Assembly: GCA_905478665.1 (NCBI GenBank)
Contig: CAJQJL010000018.1
Location: 1-43,984 of the forward strand
Origin: an uncultured Flavobacteriales bacterium
Lineage (GTDB): Bacteria; Bacteroidota; Bacteroidia; Flavobacteriales_D; Crocinitomicaceae
Length of the DNA stretch: 43,984 bases
Reading direction: 5' to 3'
Positions 22,886-32,204 of this stretch are shown piece after piece. A program made the translations under genes and the position numbers. Every line of letters starts with the position of its first letter. Positions within the stretch are counted from its first letter, which is position 1. The notes below the pieces were generated by a model that worked only from the letters and a program-made list of their open reading frames with translations, did no database searches and was not told the origin of the DNA.

Positions 22886-24130
22886 TTACTTCTTTGATTG
22901 TGGCTTTCTTGGACCTTTATTCTTGAAATTACCTTTCTTGCCTGAGAACCTACCTCCACCACCTTTGTGTTTTGGTTTGCCTTCCTTCCACTCTGGTCCA
23001 GCACCTAATTCCTCAGGTGGTTGATTTTTATCAATTTTAGACTCAATCAATCGTTCAATCTTTGCAAACTTGTGCATGTCCTTGGGGTTGACAAGCGTAA
23101 CTGCTTCTCCCTTTGTATTCGCTCGAGCTGTTCTTCCTACACGGTGGACATAATCTTCAGCATCATGTGGCACATCAAAGTTGACAACCATATTGATTTC
23201 CTTAATATCAATTCCACGACTCATGACATCAGTTGCCACAAGAATTCGAATCCGCTTGGATCTAAATCCACGCAAAACCTCTTCACGTTGGTCTTGTTCC
23301 AGATTTGATGACATGCCCTTCGCTTTAAATCCGGCTCTATTCAAGGACCTAACAATATCTGAAACCTTTGCCTTCGCCGAGGTAAATATGATAATGCTAT
23401 CGTAATCTTTTCGCTCGTTCAGTAAGTGAATTAACACTTTTGTCTTTTGTTCATCAAACGCCAAATACACCTTTTGATCAACACCAGCTGCTGGCTTAGA
23501 TATCGACAATGCTATCTCAGCTGGGTTATGCATGATTTTCTTTGCCAACTGCGAAATATTGCTCGGCATTGTTGCACTAAACATCAATGTCTGACGCTCC
23601 GATGGCAAATACGAAATAATAGTTTGTAAATCATCAATGAATCCCATATCGAGCATTCGATCTGCTTCGTCCAAAATTAATCGCTTAACGTTGTCGAATT
23701 TAACGTATCCCAATTTCAGGTGCGAAAGTAATTTCCCTGGCGTCGCGACAATGATGTCTGTTCCATTGGTCAACGCATCTTTTTGAAGTGTCCAATCTTT
23801 ACTATCTCCACCTCCGTATATGGCTTTGGATCCGACAGAAAGAAAATAAGATAGTCCTTGTATTTGTTGCTCAATCTGTACCGCCAACTCTCGCGTAGGT
23901 ACAATAATTAAAGTATCAATATTAGTGTCTGTCTTCCCTACTAGTTGATTCAATACTGGCAACACGAATGCTCCCGTTTTACCCGTTCCCGTTTGGGCAC
24001 AGGCGATTAAGTCTCTGTTAGCTAGTATTAAAGGGATTGCTTGTTCCTGTATAGGAGTTGCCTCTATAAAGTTCATGTAAGACAGTGCCTCCATTAAACT
24101 TTCATCGAGATTTAGTTCTGAAAATTTCAT
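22886..24130 (-). CDS. DEAD-box ATP-dependent RNA helicase (RhlE-like)
   Basis: The 414-residue enzyme shows all helicase motifs in order: Q motif ATPIQEQAIPLI, motif I AQTGTGKT, Ia PTRELA, II DEAD, III SAT, and VI HRVGRTAR. It ends in a Lys/Gly-rich basic tail (KHKGGGGRFSGKKGN) that binds RNA non-specifically. RhlE-like proteins remodel rRNA and aid ribosome assembly or RNA decay, often in the cold. Its 3' end is 8 bp from the convergent NHL gene. Confidence 0.93.
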   Translation of the reverse strand: MKFSELNLDESLMEALSYMNFIEATPIQEQAIPLILANRDLIACAQTGTGKTGAFVLPVLNQLVGKTDTNIDTLIIVPTRELAVQIEQQIQGLSYFLSVGSKAIYGGGDSKDWTLQKDALTNGTDIIVATPGKLLSHLKLGYVKFDNVKRLILDEADRMLDMGFIDDLQTIISYLPSERQTLMFSATMPSNISQLAKKIMHNPAEIALSISKPAAGVDQKVYLAFDEQKTKVLIHLLNERKDYDSIIIFTSAKAKVSDIVRSLNRAGFKAKGMSSNLEQDQREEVLRGFRSKRIRILVATDVMSRGIDIKEINMVVNFDVPHDAEDYVHRVGRTARANTKGEAVTLVNPKDMHKFAKIERLIESKIDKNQPPEELGAGPEWKEGKPKHKGGGGRFSGKKGNFKNKGPRKPQSKK

Positions 24131-24321
24131 CTGAGGTTGAAATTAGGAATAAAAACGGACTGTACTGCGCAATCTGCCTATTATCTCACCTTTCAGGGTT
24201 CTCTTTATCGTTTTTACAATAAGAAATTGCTCATAATTCAAAATAAACAGAAACAAGAACGGTAGATGGAATTCAAACTAATTGGAAGTTATTAGCTTTT
24301 TAATCATCGTTTGTAAATTTT

Positions 24322-24349
24322 TTTGAAAGAAAATTTCGTGGTATATTTG
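24322..24349 (+). promoter_or_regulatory. Bacteroidota promoter TTTG-N16-TATATTTG
   Basis: A -33 TTTG (24322-24325) and a -7 TATATTTG (24342-24349, exact consensus) lie 31 bp before the lipoprotein ATG at 24381. This is the best-matching promoter in the window; the spacing is slightly shorter than the commonly reported range. Confidence 0.6.
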
Positions 24350-24380
24350 GGGAACTACACTAGAAATCAACAAAGACACT

Positions 24381-25070
24381 ATGAAAAAAATCATTTATTT
24401 CGCACTACTTGCACTCGCCTTACCAATTATTCTTGCTTCTTGTCAAAAAGAGGATTCTTCGGATGTGAATCAAGATAAAATCTATTGTGTTTATGAGTTG
24501 TTTTACAACCAAAACTCTGACAAAACAGTTGCTATTGCGCGTTTCAGATTCGGAACGCCGACGGGAACACTTCTTGAATTGACAGATCCTGCGGGAGTAA
24601 CATTCAATGGTGATGTATTACCGTACAGCGTTGCGTATAGTGGTCATGCTAAGGAATATGCTGGTCAGATTTCCTCAGGATCATTTGTTTATACGAATAC
24701 GGAAGGAACTGTATTTACGAATAGTACTCCAACCATGACTACGCTAGGTCACCCAGCAGGCTTTACAACAATTACCAAATCTGTGGCAAATACATACACA
24801 TGGACTGGAGACCCTTTGAGCTCTGCAGAACGTGTAAATTTGTTCGTTGGAAGCTGGACTTGGGGACAGGATGCAGGTTTTATAGCAACAGGAAATGGAA
24901 CAACAGACATCGTTATGGGCGTGAATCAGTTGGCAAACCTAGCTGAAGGAACATCAACTGTATATGTAGACAGAGTGAATGAAACAGCAATTTCACAAGG
25001 CACTTCAGAGGGAGGATTGATCCGTACGCGTTACCGTCCAACGAATATCACAGTAAATGTTGTCCCATAG
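24381..25070 (+). CDS. lipoprotein of unknown function
   Basis: The 229-residue protein has a lipoprotein signal (LALALPIILASCQKED; lipid Cys at residue 21). The mature part is beta-rich with many Thr, Ser and Gly, as in surface beta-sandwich proteins. It has its own strong promoter and is followed by an intrinsic terminator, so it is a single-gene transcript. No family recognised. Confidence 0.8.
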   Translation: MKKIIYFALLALALPIILASCQKEDSSDVNQDKIYCVYELFYNQNSDKTVAIARFRFGTPTGTLLELTDPAGVTFNGDVLPYSVAYSGHAKEYAGQISSGSFVYTNTEGTVFTNSTPTMTTLGHPAGFTTITKSVANTYTWTGDPLSSAERVNLFVGSWTWGQDAGFIATGNGTTDIVMGVNQLANLAEGTSTVYVDRVNETAISQGTSEGGLIRTRYRPTNITVNVVP

Positions 25071-25092
25071 GATTCAGTATTAAATAGAAATT

Positions 25093-25126
25093 GAAAGGTA
25101 GAGTTTGACTCTACCTTTTCTTTTTT
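25093..25126 (+). terminator. intrinsic terminator of the lipoprotein gene
   Basis: Stem AAAGGTAGAGT / ACTCTACCTTT with a TTG loop, followed by a T-rich tail (TTTTCTTTTTT). It lies 22 bp after the stop at 25070. Confidence 0.85.
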
Positions 25127-25137
25127 AAATAGCTTTG
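25104..25137 (+). promoter_or_regulatory. thiL promoter overlapping the preceding terminator
   Basis: TTTG (25104-25107, in the terminator loop region) and TAGCTTTG (25130-25137, exact TAnnTTTG) are 22 bp apart. Transcription would start near 25143, fixing the thiL start at 25152 rather than the upstream GTG at 25137. Confidence 0.45.
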
Positions 25138-25151
25138 TGAAAATTAGTGTG

Positions 25152-26189
25152 ATGAGCGATAAACGAACAGAACTGGATGCCCTTGGAGAATTTGGGCTTA
25201 TTGAACACCTAACAAAAGGGTTCAAAACAACCAAAGATTCTACGGTATTTGGAATTGGCGATGATGCCGCTGTACTTTCTATCTCTGAAGATGAGGTCTC
25301 GCTTGTCTCAACTGACATGTTTATTGAGGGAGTTCATTTTAACTTGATGTACATGCCATTGAAGCATCTAGGGTACAAAGTTATAGCCGCTAATGTTTCG
25401 GACATTTGCGCAATGAATGGCGTTGCCGAACAAATTACAGTATCCATCTCTGTTTCAAATAGATTTCCTGTTGAAGCGCTTGAAGAATTGTATGATGGAA
25501 TTCGAACTGCATGTGAAATGTACAAAATTGATCTTATCGGCGGAGATACTAGTTCTTCCCTTTCAGGCTTGACCATAAGTGTTACCGTTTTGGGTAGAGC
25601 CAACAAAAAAGATATTGTATATCGTTCCGGTGCCAAAGAACATGATCTGCTTGTAACATCCGGAGATTTGGGGGCTGCATACATTGGTCTTCAGGTTTTG
25701 GAAAGAGAAAAGCAAGTGTTTGAAGCAAATCCAAACATTCAACCAGATCTGGACGGACACGACTACATTATTGAGCGTCAATTGAAACCTGAGGCCCGCG
25801 TAGACATTATCAAATTCCTCAAAGAATTGGACGTAGTGCCTACCTCAATGATTGATATTTCAGATGGACTTGCTTCAGAAATTATGCATATCTGCAAATC
25901 TAGTAACGTTGGATGTCATATCTACGATGAAAAAATCCCCATTGACGGAAAGACTTCAATGACGGCCATTGAGTTTAATTTGGATCCCGTAACCTGCGCT
26001 CTGAATGGAGGAGAAGATTACGAACTTCTTTTTACTGTTCGTCAGGAGGATTATGACAAAATAAAGGGGAACCCACACATGACCGTAATTGGGCATGTAA
26101 CAGATGCAAAAGACGGCATTTACTACATTGACAAGAGTGGTTCTGCCATCGAACTAAAGGCTCAAGGTTGGAATCACTTTAGTGACTAA
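25152..26189 (+). CDS. thiL: thiamine-monophosphate kinase
   Basis: The 345-residue enzyme phosphorylates thiamine monophosphate to the diphosphate cofactor using ATP. Visible family motifs are GIGDDAAVL (metal-binding Asp pair), STDMFIEGVHF, KVIAANVSDICAMN, LIGGDTSSS, SGDLGAAYIGLQVL, DISDGLASE and GGEDYELLFTV. Length is typical. No other thiamine gene adjoins it. Its last 4 bp overlap the convergent downstream gene. Confidence 0.95.
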   Translation: MSDKRTELDALGEFGLIEHLTKGFKTTKDSTVFGIGDDAAVLSISEDEVSLVSTDMFIEGVHFNLMYMPLKHLGYKVIAANVSDICAMNGVAEQITVSISVSNRFPVEALEELYDGIRTACEMYKIDLIGGDTSSSLSGLTISVTVLGRANKKDIVYRSGAKEHDLLVTSGDLGAAYIGLQVLEREKQVFEANPNIQPDLDGHDYIIERQLKPEARVDIIKFLKELDVVPTSMIDISDGLASEIMHICKSSNVGCHIYDEKIPIDGKTSMTAIEFNLDPVTCALNGGEDYELLFTVRQEDYDKIKGNPHMTVIGHVTDAKDGIYYIDKSGSAIELKAQGWNHFSD

Positions 26190-27736
26190 GCTACAGTCCG
26201 ACGATACTTTTCGCGCACAACACTTTCAAATGGCTTTCGTTTCAATTTAGATTCAGCCCATGCTTTGAAATCAAAGTACTCCAACGCTACACTTTCGAAG
26301 GTGTCATCAGTTACTTTAGCCAGATCATTGTACAATTCTTCCCAAAGATCTTCCACTTCAAAACGATCATCACATTTTATCAACTTACTGATGAACTGTA
26401 AGAAAACTTTTTCAAAACTATAAAGTCGGTTTCGGGTTTTAAAGAACCGTTGAGCACTTTTCAATGAGTAAGGCAACAATTTATCGTGATTTAGCTCTAT
26501 ATGAATTAACAGATCGAGGAGTTGTGTAAACCCGATAATATCTTCTGTTTTATCAAGATTAGAATCATTTAGAATGCGGTTGATCCACTTGAGTGCTACA
26601 TTGTAATCTCCAATCCCCATATATGCCACGGCCATTTTAAATTCCAAAAATGCTCGGCGGATTGGAACAATTTTGTCTCCATATTCCTCCAAACTTCGCT
26701 CTACCTCTTCAGCAATTTTCTTTGCCCCATCAAAGTCTCCTCTGCGGATGCACATGCTAAATTCGATGCTGCTAATACTCGAAAACAGTTTTATGGATAA
26801 ATCTTCATTGGAATCGGTTGTACTCGCAATTTTTTTAAGCTTCGTAAGGTAAATCAGTGAATCTTTATGATGTCCAACTTTGTCAGAAACATATATAGCA
26901 TTTGTATAGGCTGAAACCTGCTTATTCGTCTCTATCATCTGACTGCCACTTGTTGTTTCAAAAAGATCTAGATTTTTATGCAAGTGAAATAATGAATTTT
27001 TAGAATCTCCGATAGCATAATAATATGCGCTGAGTGTATGGTGAAATAAATACTTCGTTTCTGTAGATGCTCCGTTCAGGTCACCGTTCTGAAGAAGGTC
27101 TTCACAAATTTTCGCATACAATCCAGATTCTTCCTTTGACCGTGCAATTCCTTTTTTTGAAAGGTGGGCAAACAAGTTACTTTTCACGGTCCAGATCTTA
27201 TTATATAGCCCAATTGTACGCAATGTGGATTTCTCCTTCTCATCTAGTTCGCTAATTCTCTTATCAGTGACTTCAAGGTAGCCCGAAGTTTCTAAAAGAC
27301 GTTTCTGCTTCTTCGAGATCAGCAATAGAATTGCATTCTTCTCATGTTTTTCAGCAAGTTTTTCAGCACTTCGCAAAATTCTTCTGCTTTGATCGTACAA
27401 TGATTTTTCAAAAAGTATATCTGCCGAGTGAAGCATCTTGTACAATTGTGCCTCAATTGACCCAGAAATATGAAATGAATCTAATGATGCAAGAATATGA
27501 TCATAGAGTCTTTTTTTAGTGATTGAAAACCTGTTTAAGAATGCTTCTCCTGCAAAGTGGGAATGAATTGCTTCCTCATCATATTCTTCTTGCTTATCAA
27601 CAAAATCGAACAGGCGAACATAATTGTTTTCTTCACCAATTGTATGTCGAGATGACATCAATTTAAAATATCTCTTCTCCGATTTAGACATCGACTTAAT
27701 GAGATCGAAAAGTGCTTCGTTTACTTTGCCAGACAT
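26186..27736 (-). CDS. large helical (TPR-like) protein of unknown function
   Basis: The 516-residue protein has no signal peptide or membrane segment and is predicted by its pattern to be almost entirely alpha-helical. Its helix pairs resemble divergent TPR repeats (for example IKLFSSISSIEFSMCIRRGD followed by FDGAKKIAEEVE, and MAVAYMGIGDYNVALKWINR). The N-terminus (FDLIKSMSKSEKRYFKLMSS) resembles conserved hypothetical proteins I associate with Flavobacteriales, but I cannot name a family. It is probably a cytoplasmic scaffold or regulator. It overlaps thiL tail-to-tail by 4 bp. Confidence 0.75.
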   Translation of the reverse strand: MSGKVNEALFDLIKSMSKSEKRYFKLMSSRHTIGEENNYVRLFDFVDKQEEYDEEAIHSHFAGEAFLNRFSITKKRLYDHILASLDSFHISGSIEAQLYKMLHSADILFEKSLYDQSRRILRSAEKLAEKHEKNAILLLISKKQKRLLETSGYLEVTDKRISELDEKEKSTLRTIGLYNKIWTVKSNLFAHLSKKGIARSKEESGLYAKICEDLLQNGDLNGASTETKYLFHHTLSAYYYAIGDSKNSLFHLHKNLDLFETTSGSQMIETNKQVSAYTNAIYVSDKVGHHKDSLIYLTKLKKIASTTDSNEDLSIKLFSSISSIEFSMCIRRGDFDGAKKIAEEVERSLEEYGDKIVPIRRAFLEFKMAVAYMGIGDYNVALKWINRILNDSNLDKTEDIIGFTQLLDLLIHIELNHDKLLPYSLKSAQRFFKTRNRLYSFEKVFLQFISKLIKCDDRFEVEDLWEELYNDLAKVTDDTFESVALEYFDFKAWAESKLKRKPFESVVREKYRRTVA

Positions 27737-27840
27737 GTATATAATTTTAGCTTTCGTTTGCAGTTATACCAATATATAAAAAGAAACTACTGCTTTCCAG
27801 ACAAACATTTGAAGTGTATACTTTATTTAGTAAACGGAAC

Positions 27841-27872
27841 AAAAAAAGTCCCACTCAATGAGCAGGACTTTA
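27841..27872 (-). terminator. intrinsic terminator of the small lipoprotein gene
   Basis: On the - strand AAAGTCC pairs with GGACTTT across a short imperfect inner stem and runs into T7. It lies 26 bp beyond the stop at 27898. Confidence 0.7.
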
Positions 27873-27897
27873 TATATAATCTTTTTGAATCTAATTT

Positions 27898-28143
27898 CTA
27901 ATTAGCAGTCTTGTTATTTTCGTCTTCGCTACCTGGATCAACAATTCCATCTCCTCCTGGATCAAAAGTAGGTCTCCCACCATCTCCATCTCTATATCCG
28001 TCCTCACTTGATTTTTCAGTACCACCGCAATCCCACGCTGGAGCATCCAAAGAACGGTCTGAATTTGGTCTAACATCTTCCTTTTGACAGGAAACGAACG
28101 TCAGCCCAATTATTACAAATCCTATGTATACTATTCTCTTCAT
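27898..28143 (-). CDS. small lipoprotein, Gly/Asp-rich
   Basis: The 81-residue protein has a lipoprotein signal (VIIGLTFVSCQKED, lipid Cys at 19) followed by a disordered Gly/Asp/Pro-rich tail (GGDGIVDPGSEDENN). It follows the sensor kinase gene by 35 bp on the same strand and is followed by a terminator, so it may be the last gene of the two-component operon. Function is unknown. Confidence 0.7.
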   Translation of the reverse strand: MKRIVYIGFVIIGLTFVSCQKEDVRPNSDRSLDAPAWDCGGTEKSSEDGYRDGDGGRPTFDPGGDGIVDPGSEDENNKTAN

Positions 28144-28178
28144 TCTAAATTACTTACAGCTAATATACATCCTTTACC

Positions 28179-31136
28179 TTATATTTCCAAATTTGTTGAT
28201 GGTATTTTGATTAAAACGTAGGTTCCATTGATTGAACCGTCATCACCAATTATTTCTTCTGGGCCTTCCAAAGAAATTCCGTTGTTCGCAATTTTCTGAA
28301 TTAATTCGATACGTTTGGAGGTGATTTCCATCCCTTGAGATTTATGATCTCCATCCATCGAGACCTTCTGCGAAAGGCTTTTATGAATTCCTATCCCGTT
28401 ATCCTTGATGGTGATATTGAGGTAATCATCTTTGAGCTCAACATCGATTGTAATCAACCCTTTCTTCTCTTCATTTGGCAGAATTCCATGAATTATGCTA
28501 TTCTCGATAAACGGTTGCATTAACATAGCTGGGATTAACACAGATTCTGTATCCACGTCATTCACATTTACAACATAATCAAACCGATCCTTGAATCGCA
28601 TCGCCTCCAATGATAGATACAATTCTAGACGTTCCAATTCCTCTTCTAGTGTAACAACATTGCCTTCAGCAGTGGCAGAATCGAGGTTTTTCCGAATCAA
28701 ATTTGCAAAGTTGGTCAGGTATTTATTAGCAGAGATTCGATCTTGTGTATTGATGAAATATTGAATTGAATTCAACGAATTAAAAATGAAATGTCTATTC
28801 ATACTGGCATTCATCGATTTTTGTTCGAGGGAAAGTAATCTCGATTTATAGATCAACTTTTCTTGTTCATTGATTTCTGCCAAGCGTCGAATTCTAAATC
28901 TGAACACAAGAAGAAAAATACTACCAATCAAAAACGCACATAAAACAATAAACCACCATGTTCTGTAGAACGGCGCACTAATAGCGAAGGGGATTGAGAT
29001 TTCATCGGAAGTCCAACCTTCCATATCTACAGCTCTAACACGAAGTGTATACGAACCTGCAGGCAAACTGGTAAACGTTATTGTCGGTGCTTCTGATAAG
29101 GGCGACCAGCCTTCGTTCAACCCTTCTAACCAAAACTGATATTTCATTCCCTTTTGATGTTCAAAAGAGACGGCATCCAATTCAAAGATTAAATTATTCT
29201 TCGAGTAGGGAAAGCTCATTGATTTCGGAAAGCCATCTGGGAGAATTTCATCGCTGTATTCACTATAGTCAAAAGGCTCATAATTCATTAGAATGGACAC
29301 GAAATTCACTTTTGGCTTCGTGCTTTTCCCAACATCACTGTCTGGTCTGTACCATACCAATCCTGAGGCTGTTCCAAACCAAAAATGTCCACTTTTATCA
29401 AAAAATCCGGAATTTTGATTTGTCTCCAGATCGAGAACACCATCCCAGATACCATAACGTTTAATGGCTAGTTTTTCCTTTGAAAGATTAGAAATAATGA
29501 AGAATCCATTATTCGTACCGATATAGAGCGATCCATCCCGATGATTCATGAAATCGATAAAATTCGACCCTGGATCTGGAAGTAATTCAAATCGCTTTGT
29601 CTTTCCATTTGCAATCCGGAAAAGTCCCTCCTCAGTACCATACCACAGAGCTCCATACTTATCGCGTTCGATATTATATACGACTTCATTCACATCATCA
29701 TAAATGACAAACTCATCGTTTTTGTATATGAAAAGTCCTAGGTTGGTAACACAGTATAAATCGCCATCCATGATTTCAAAATCACGCACAGTTCCCATGT
29801 CTCTGTCCTTTTCTTTACCTAACTTCTTAAATACGCCATCCTCATAAATGGAAACTCCACCATTCCCTCCGACATACATACTGTTATCACTTATCCTATA
29901 AAGTGCTGTTATTCGACCTCCTGGAATATTCTCGTTATTTAAAGAAGAGTGAGCAATAACATCACCGTCCATTGATACCTCGGCCAAATATCCACTCACT
30001 CCAAACCAATGTTTTCCATCCAAATCATTGAGCGCCGTCCACACGGCAACTTCCTGATCAATGATTCTTTCAATCTCTCCTGACTCAGTCTTCTTTACTA
30101 CTCCCTTGTCGTATGTTGCGAAATAATAATCTCCTTTTTTGTCCTGAAATCCTCCTAGAAACAGATCCGTAGGAAACCCCGTTGATTCGTCGTAGTACTT
30201 AAAATCTGAGCTTGGAAATCTGAACATTCCTTTCCCAAGTGATCCCACCCAAATATTGTCGGCATCATCATGAAAAAAACAACTGATCGTGTTTACTGGT
30301 AGACCCTTTGAATCATCGAAAAACTTGAATTTGCGGTTCTCGTCTAACTGAACAATTCCATGCAATGAACTCAACCAAATCCTATCGCTCCTATCTATAT
30401 AACAACCCTGAATAATATTGCCTTTAAGTTCCTCAGGAGTATATTTCCTGACGGACTTTGTTTTCATATTCTTTAAGGACACGCCATTGCGAAAGGAGGT
30501 AAAAATCATCAAGTCTCCTCTACCAGTAACCCCAGAAAAACTGTCATCGCCAAATTCCTCTAACTGTTTAAAATTCTCAGCATCTTTTGAGACCAGAACT
30601 CCTTTTCTTGTAGCAAGGTATAATTGACCCTCATAAATATATGCATCTCGAATCCGCTCATGGTCAATGTGGGCCAATGGAATTTTGATCAAGCGATTAT
30701 TTTTCATTTTGAACAAACCACCGCCAATCGAACACACGAAAATGTTCCCCTTAAATTTGATGATTTTCGAAACTTTTCGGGACCGATCATTTCCATTCCC
30801 TTCAAATTCTATACTTCGGAATTCGTTTTTTTCTTTGAAGGACACTCCTCCATCATGACCTACCCACAAGGTATTATCGATGACTCCAAGTGCTGTGATT
30901 CGATTGTTTAAAAGGCCGTCATTGGACGAGTAAGTAATGAACTTCGTCCCACCAAATTTTGCAAGCCCCCCTAAGGTTCCGACCCACAAATATCCTTTAT
31001 TATCTTGTGTAAATGAGGTGACCTGAGATTGAGGGAGTCCCTCTTCAGTGCTATAAGTTACAAGTGGGTATTTCTGAGCTATCGAAACAAACGAAAAAAT
31101 CAGAAAAATGATCAGAAGGACTGATTTTGACATCAA
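28179..31136 (-). CDS. beta-propeller sensor histidine kinase (LytS-type)
   Basis: The 985-residue protein has a signal peptide, then about 620 residues of two-component regulator propeller repeats (EGLPQSQVTSFTQDNKGYLW, IWLSSLHGIVQL, NIWVGSLGKGMFRF). A Y_Y_Y domain (about 650-720) and one transmembrane helix (about 728-750) follow. The cytoplasmic His_kinase domain carries phospho-acceptor His782 in MNRHFIFNSLNS, with an N-box in QPFIENSIIHG and a G-box in IKDNGIGI. The periplasmic propeller would sense a ligand. It overlaps the LytTR regulator by ATGA, so they form one system. Confidence 0.92.
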   Translation of the reverse strand: MMSKSVLLIIFLIFSFVSIAQKYPLVTYSTEEGLPQSQVTSFTQDNKGYLWVGTLGGLAKFGGTKFITYSSNDGLLNNRITALGVIDNTLWVGHDGGVSFKEKNEFRSIEFEGNGNDRSRKVSKIIKFKGNIFVCSIGGGLFKMKNNRLIKIPLAHIDHERIRDAYIYEGQLYLATRKGVLVSKDAENFKQLEEFGDDSFSGVTGRGDLMIFTSFRNGVSLKNMKTKSVRKYTPEELKGNIIQGCYIDRSDRIWLSSLHGIVQLDENRKFKFFDDSKGLPVNTISCFFHDDADNIWVGSLGKGMFRFPSSDFKYYDESTGFPTDLFLGGFQDKKGDYYFATYDKGVVKKTESGEIERIIDQEVAVWTALNDLDGKHWFGVSGYLAEVSMDGDVIAHSSLNNENIPGGRITALYRISDNSMYVGGNGGVSIYEDGVFKKLGKEKDRDMGTVRDFEIMDGDLYCVTNLGLFIYKNDEFVIYDDVNEVVYNIERDKYGALWYGTEEGLFRIANGKTKRFELLPDPGSNFIDFMNHRDGSLYIGTNNGFFIISNLSKEKLAIKRYGIWDGVLDLETNQNSGFFDKSGHFWFGTASGLVWYRPDSDVGKSTKPKVNFVSILMNYEPFDYSEYSDEILPDGFPKSMSFPYSKNNLIFELDAVSFEHQKGMKYQFWLEGLNEGWSPLSEAPTITFTSLPAGSYTLRVRAVDMEGWTSDEISIPFAISAPFYRTWWFIVLCAFLIGSIFLLVFRFRIRRLAEINEQEKLIYKSRLLSLEQKSMNASMNRHFIFNSLNSIQYFINTQDRISANKYLTNFANLIRKNLDSATAEGNVVTLEEELERLELYLSLEAMRFKDRFDYVVNVNDVDTESVLIPAMLMQPFIENSIIHGILPNEEKKGLITIDVELKDDYLNITIKDNGIGIHKSLSQKVSMDGDHKSQGMEITSKRIELIQKIANNGISLEGPEEIIGDDGSINGTYVLIKIPSTNLEI

Positions 31137-31909
31137 GATTCTTTTAACATTTTCACGAATTCAGTCACACGGTTTCTAGCCACTGGAACACGAATGTTTC
31201 CTTCTAACACAGCAAAATGTCCATCTTCATTAACATATTCTTTAAGGATATCTAAGTTGATAATATGTGATTTATGAACGCGGCAGAATTTTTCTGGATT
31301 TAACAAAGCCTCGTATGTTTTCAGTGTGCGTGTATCCAAATACCGCGAACCATCCTTGAAATAGATTGTCGTACAATTACCACTTGCCTCCAAGTGTGTT
31401 ATCGTATCGTCTTCCACAATTTTTAATCCTTTGGTATGGCTAATCGCTATACGACTACTTTGTTTATTATTTATCAGGTTATGTGACAAATCTTTCAATG
31501 AATCGAAATAGGTAGAATAATTCTCAGGGTCTGTCTTGTAACTTTCTTGCGTTTCAACAAGACGGCTTACAGCTGTTTTCAATTCTTCAATGTCAATCGG
31601 CTTCAATATATAATACACAGCACTCGCATTGAATGCGCGGATCGCATAATCTTTAAACGCGGTTACGAAAACAACCAAAAAATTCTTGTCTTCAATTTCT
31701 TCCAGTAATTCAAATCCTTCGGCTCCAGAAGGCATTCTTATATCCAAGAATACAACATCTGGATTGGACGACTCAATGATTGCCTTAGCTTGTTCCTTTC
31801 TTGAAGCCTGTCCTATTACTTCTATTTGAGGGCAATATTCCTCAAGCATCATTGTTAAATTCTTTCTAGCGATCTCTTCATCATCAACGACCAATGCTCT
31901 TAATTTCAT
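31133..31909 (-). CDS. LytTR-family response regulator
   Basis: The 258-residue protein has a receiver domain with acceptor Asp56 in VVFLDIRMP and the acidic DDEE start, a helical linker, and a C-terminal LytTR DNA-binding domain (about 155-258: HLEASGNCTTIYFKDGSRYL, FCRVHKSHIINLDIL). It is translated just before, and coupled to, the propeller histidine kinase, its evident partner. Confidence 0.93.
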   Translation of the reverse strand: MKLRALVVDDEEIARKNLTMMLEEYCPQIEVIGQASRKEQAKAIIESSNPDVVFLDIRMPSGAEGFELLEEIEDKNFLVVFVTAFKDYAIRAFNASAVYYILKPIDIEELKTAVSRLVETQESYKTDPENYSTYFDSLKDLSHNLINNKQSSRIAISHTKGLKIVEDDTITHLEASGNCTTIYFKDGSRYLDTRTLKTYEALLNPEKFCRVHKSHIINLDILKEYVNEDGHFAVLEGNIRVPVARNRVTEFVKMLKES

Positions 31910-32125
31910 AATCTTGCAGTATTTAGTTCTATTTCGTTAATTCTAATATACAGAATTAAACCACACTTTATTTGGATAGCGATTCATCATACGATCAAAT
32001 CAAGCACTTGAATCGTAAAAAGTAACAGTTCACTACATCCAATGCCCCGTTTAAGTTTTTTTCAAAAATCAAAAGAACAATCTAAGTATATTGGTTCTAG
32101 ATATTTGATATTAAACCTTTTGTCT

Positions 32126-32188
32126 ATGAATACACAATTACTTTCTACCCCCCAGTTAATCTGGATTTTCAATGATAACGGAAACTAA
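32126..32188 (+). CDS. possible 20-residue sORF ending in a terminator hairpin
   Basis: ATG at 32126 opens MNTQLLSTPQLIWIFNDNGN, stopping at TAA within the loop of a strong + strand terminator. Both neighbours are on the - strand, so a + transcript here would be independent. No convincing promoter was found, and the frame could be chance; it is listed because the terminator implies a short + strand RNA. Confidence 0.25.
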   Translation: MNTQLLSTPQLIWIFNDNGN

Positions 32189-32204
32189 CAGTTTCCGTTT
32201 TTTT
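32177..32204 (+). terminator. intrinsic terminator, + orientation, between two - strand genes
   Basis: AACGGAAACT, loop AAC, AGTTTCCGTT, then T7 continuing to 32204. The T-tract is on the + side only, so it does not serve the - strand hydrolase gene in the usual way, although it starts right after that gene's stop. Confidence 0.75.

Noticed and set aside
29081-29464. 127-residue + strand ORF inside the sensor kinase gene
   Set aside because: It lies antisense within a strongly supported gene and shows no signal, domain or promoter; a shadow frame.
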